Shown piece by piece: positions 63,561 through 64,000 of a stretch of 64,000 nt of DNA. Source of the stretch: Paralithodes platypus. Taxonomy: Eukaryota; Arthropoda; Malacostraca; Decapoda; Lithodidae. Below the pieces are notes generated by a model. It ran no database searches, was not told the DNA's origin, and saw nothing but the letters and a program-made list of their open reading frames with translations. Positions within the stretch are counted from its first letter, which is position 1. Each line of letters opens with the position of its first letter. The stretch lies in assembly GCA_032716605.1 (NCBI GenBank), contig CM064572.1:41438982-41502981 (forward strand), read 5' to 3'. Both the position numbers and the translations under genes were made by a program.

Positions 63561-64000
63561 AAAAACTATGCTTCCGTGCTGACTCCCTGCCTAGGCAAAC
63601 TCTTTCGTCTCTGTCTATCCTCTAATGTCTTCTCTTCATGCTGGAAGTTTGCTGTCATTCAACCTGTCCCAAAGAAGGGTGGCCGCTCTCAACCCTCCAA
63701 CTATCGTCCAATTGCTCTCATCTCTTGTATTTCTAAAGTTTTTGAAACTATTCTTGCTTCCAAATTTCTTAAGCATTTCTCTTCTCATAATCTGCTCTCA
63801 GATCGCCAGTATGGCTTCCTTAAGGGTCGCTCTACTGGTGATCTTCTTTCATATCTTACTAACTCTTGGTCATCCTCCTTTCGGGACTTCGGTGAGACTT
63901 TTTCTATTGCACTAGACATATCGAAAGCCTTCGATAAAGTCTGGCACAAATCTTTAATTTCTAAACTACCCTCCTTCGGTTTCTATCCCTCCATCTGTGC
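63561..64000 (+). CDS. Jockey-like reverse transcriptase, open partial frame
   Basis: No ATG is near the start, but the frame from 63561 is open to the window end: SVLTPCLGKLFRLCLSSNVF, QPVPKKGGRSQPSNYRPIAL, GFLKGRSTGDLLSYLTNSWS, ALDISKAFDKVWHKSLISKL (RT motif A with catalytic Asp). It is better preserved than any other copy here and could belong to an intact element continuing to the right. It starts abruptly after a TA microsatellite, so its 5' end is truncated. Confidence 0.85.

Overview
This is a stretch of a repeat-dense animal genome, most likely an arthropod and probably a decapod crustacean. It has large AT-rich introns, consensus GT..AG splice signals, several non-LTR retrotransposon clades, a DIRS-type tyrosine-recombinase retrotransposon (a group well represented in decapods), thousands of bases of satellite, and a hairpin element whose loop carries CCTAA repeats, the arthropod telomere unit. 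The species assignment is inference only. Nothing prokaryotic is present, and no tRNA, rRNA or CRISPR locus is visible.

Host-type coding sequence is sparse and lies on the + strand. A 604-codon open frame (13515-15329) is built of two kinds of tandem protein repeat. Three small exons follow, at 21613-21697 (start codon plus hydrophobic segment), 38963-39062 and 43930-44148. They have consensus splice sites and compatible phases, and the last has strongly GC-ending codons. They probably form one secreted or type II membrane protein gene spread over more than 22 kb, and the 604-codon frame could join it in frame through a donor at 15275.

The rest is transposable elements nested in each other. 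From left to right: a Gypsy-type LTR element with almost identical LTRs (348-7779) between two different CR1/L2-type LINE remnants; a Jockey-like LINE (18255-21530) cut by two small DNA elements; another CR1-type LINE (22905-24785); a DIRS-like element (about 28430-34573, - strand) whose gag is split by a TTAA-flanked element; an 82-bp satellite (35528-38550); 54-bp, 41-bp and 31-bp minisatellites; and a 9.1-kb composite segment (45362-54480) with its own terminal inverted repeats, sitting inside a Jockey-like LINE. Inside it lies a 3.8-kb terminal-inverted-repeat element carrying a decayed gene of a multi-copy family I cannot name. A second, rearranged copy of that gene is at 61021-62030. The window ends in an intact stretch of Jockey-like reverse transcriptase.

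Three families of short TTAA-flanked non-autonomous elements recur and are named here MITE-A (about 480 bp), MITE-B (about 360 bp, at least fifteen copies or fragments) and MITE-C (200-800 bp, TIRs beginning CCC). Comparison with uninterrupted paralogues inside the window gives exact insertion sites for several of them. Both gene-sized candidates (the repeat protein plus split secreted gene, and the TIR element with its gene) deserve follow-up.
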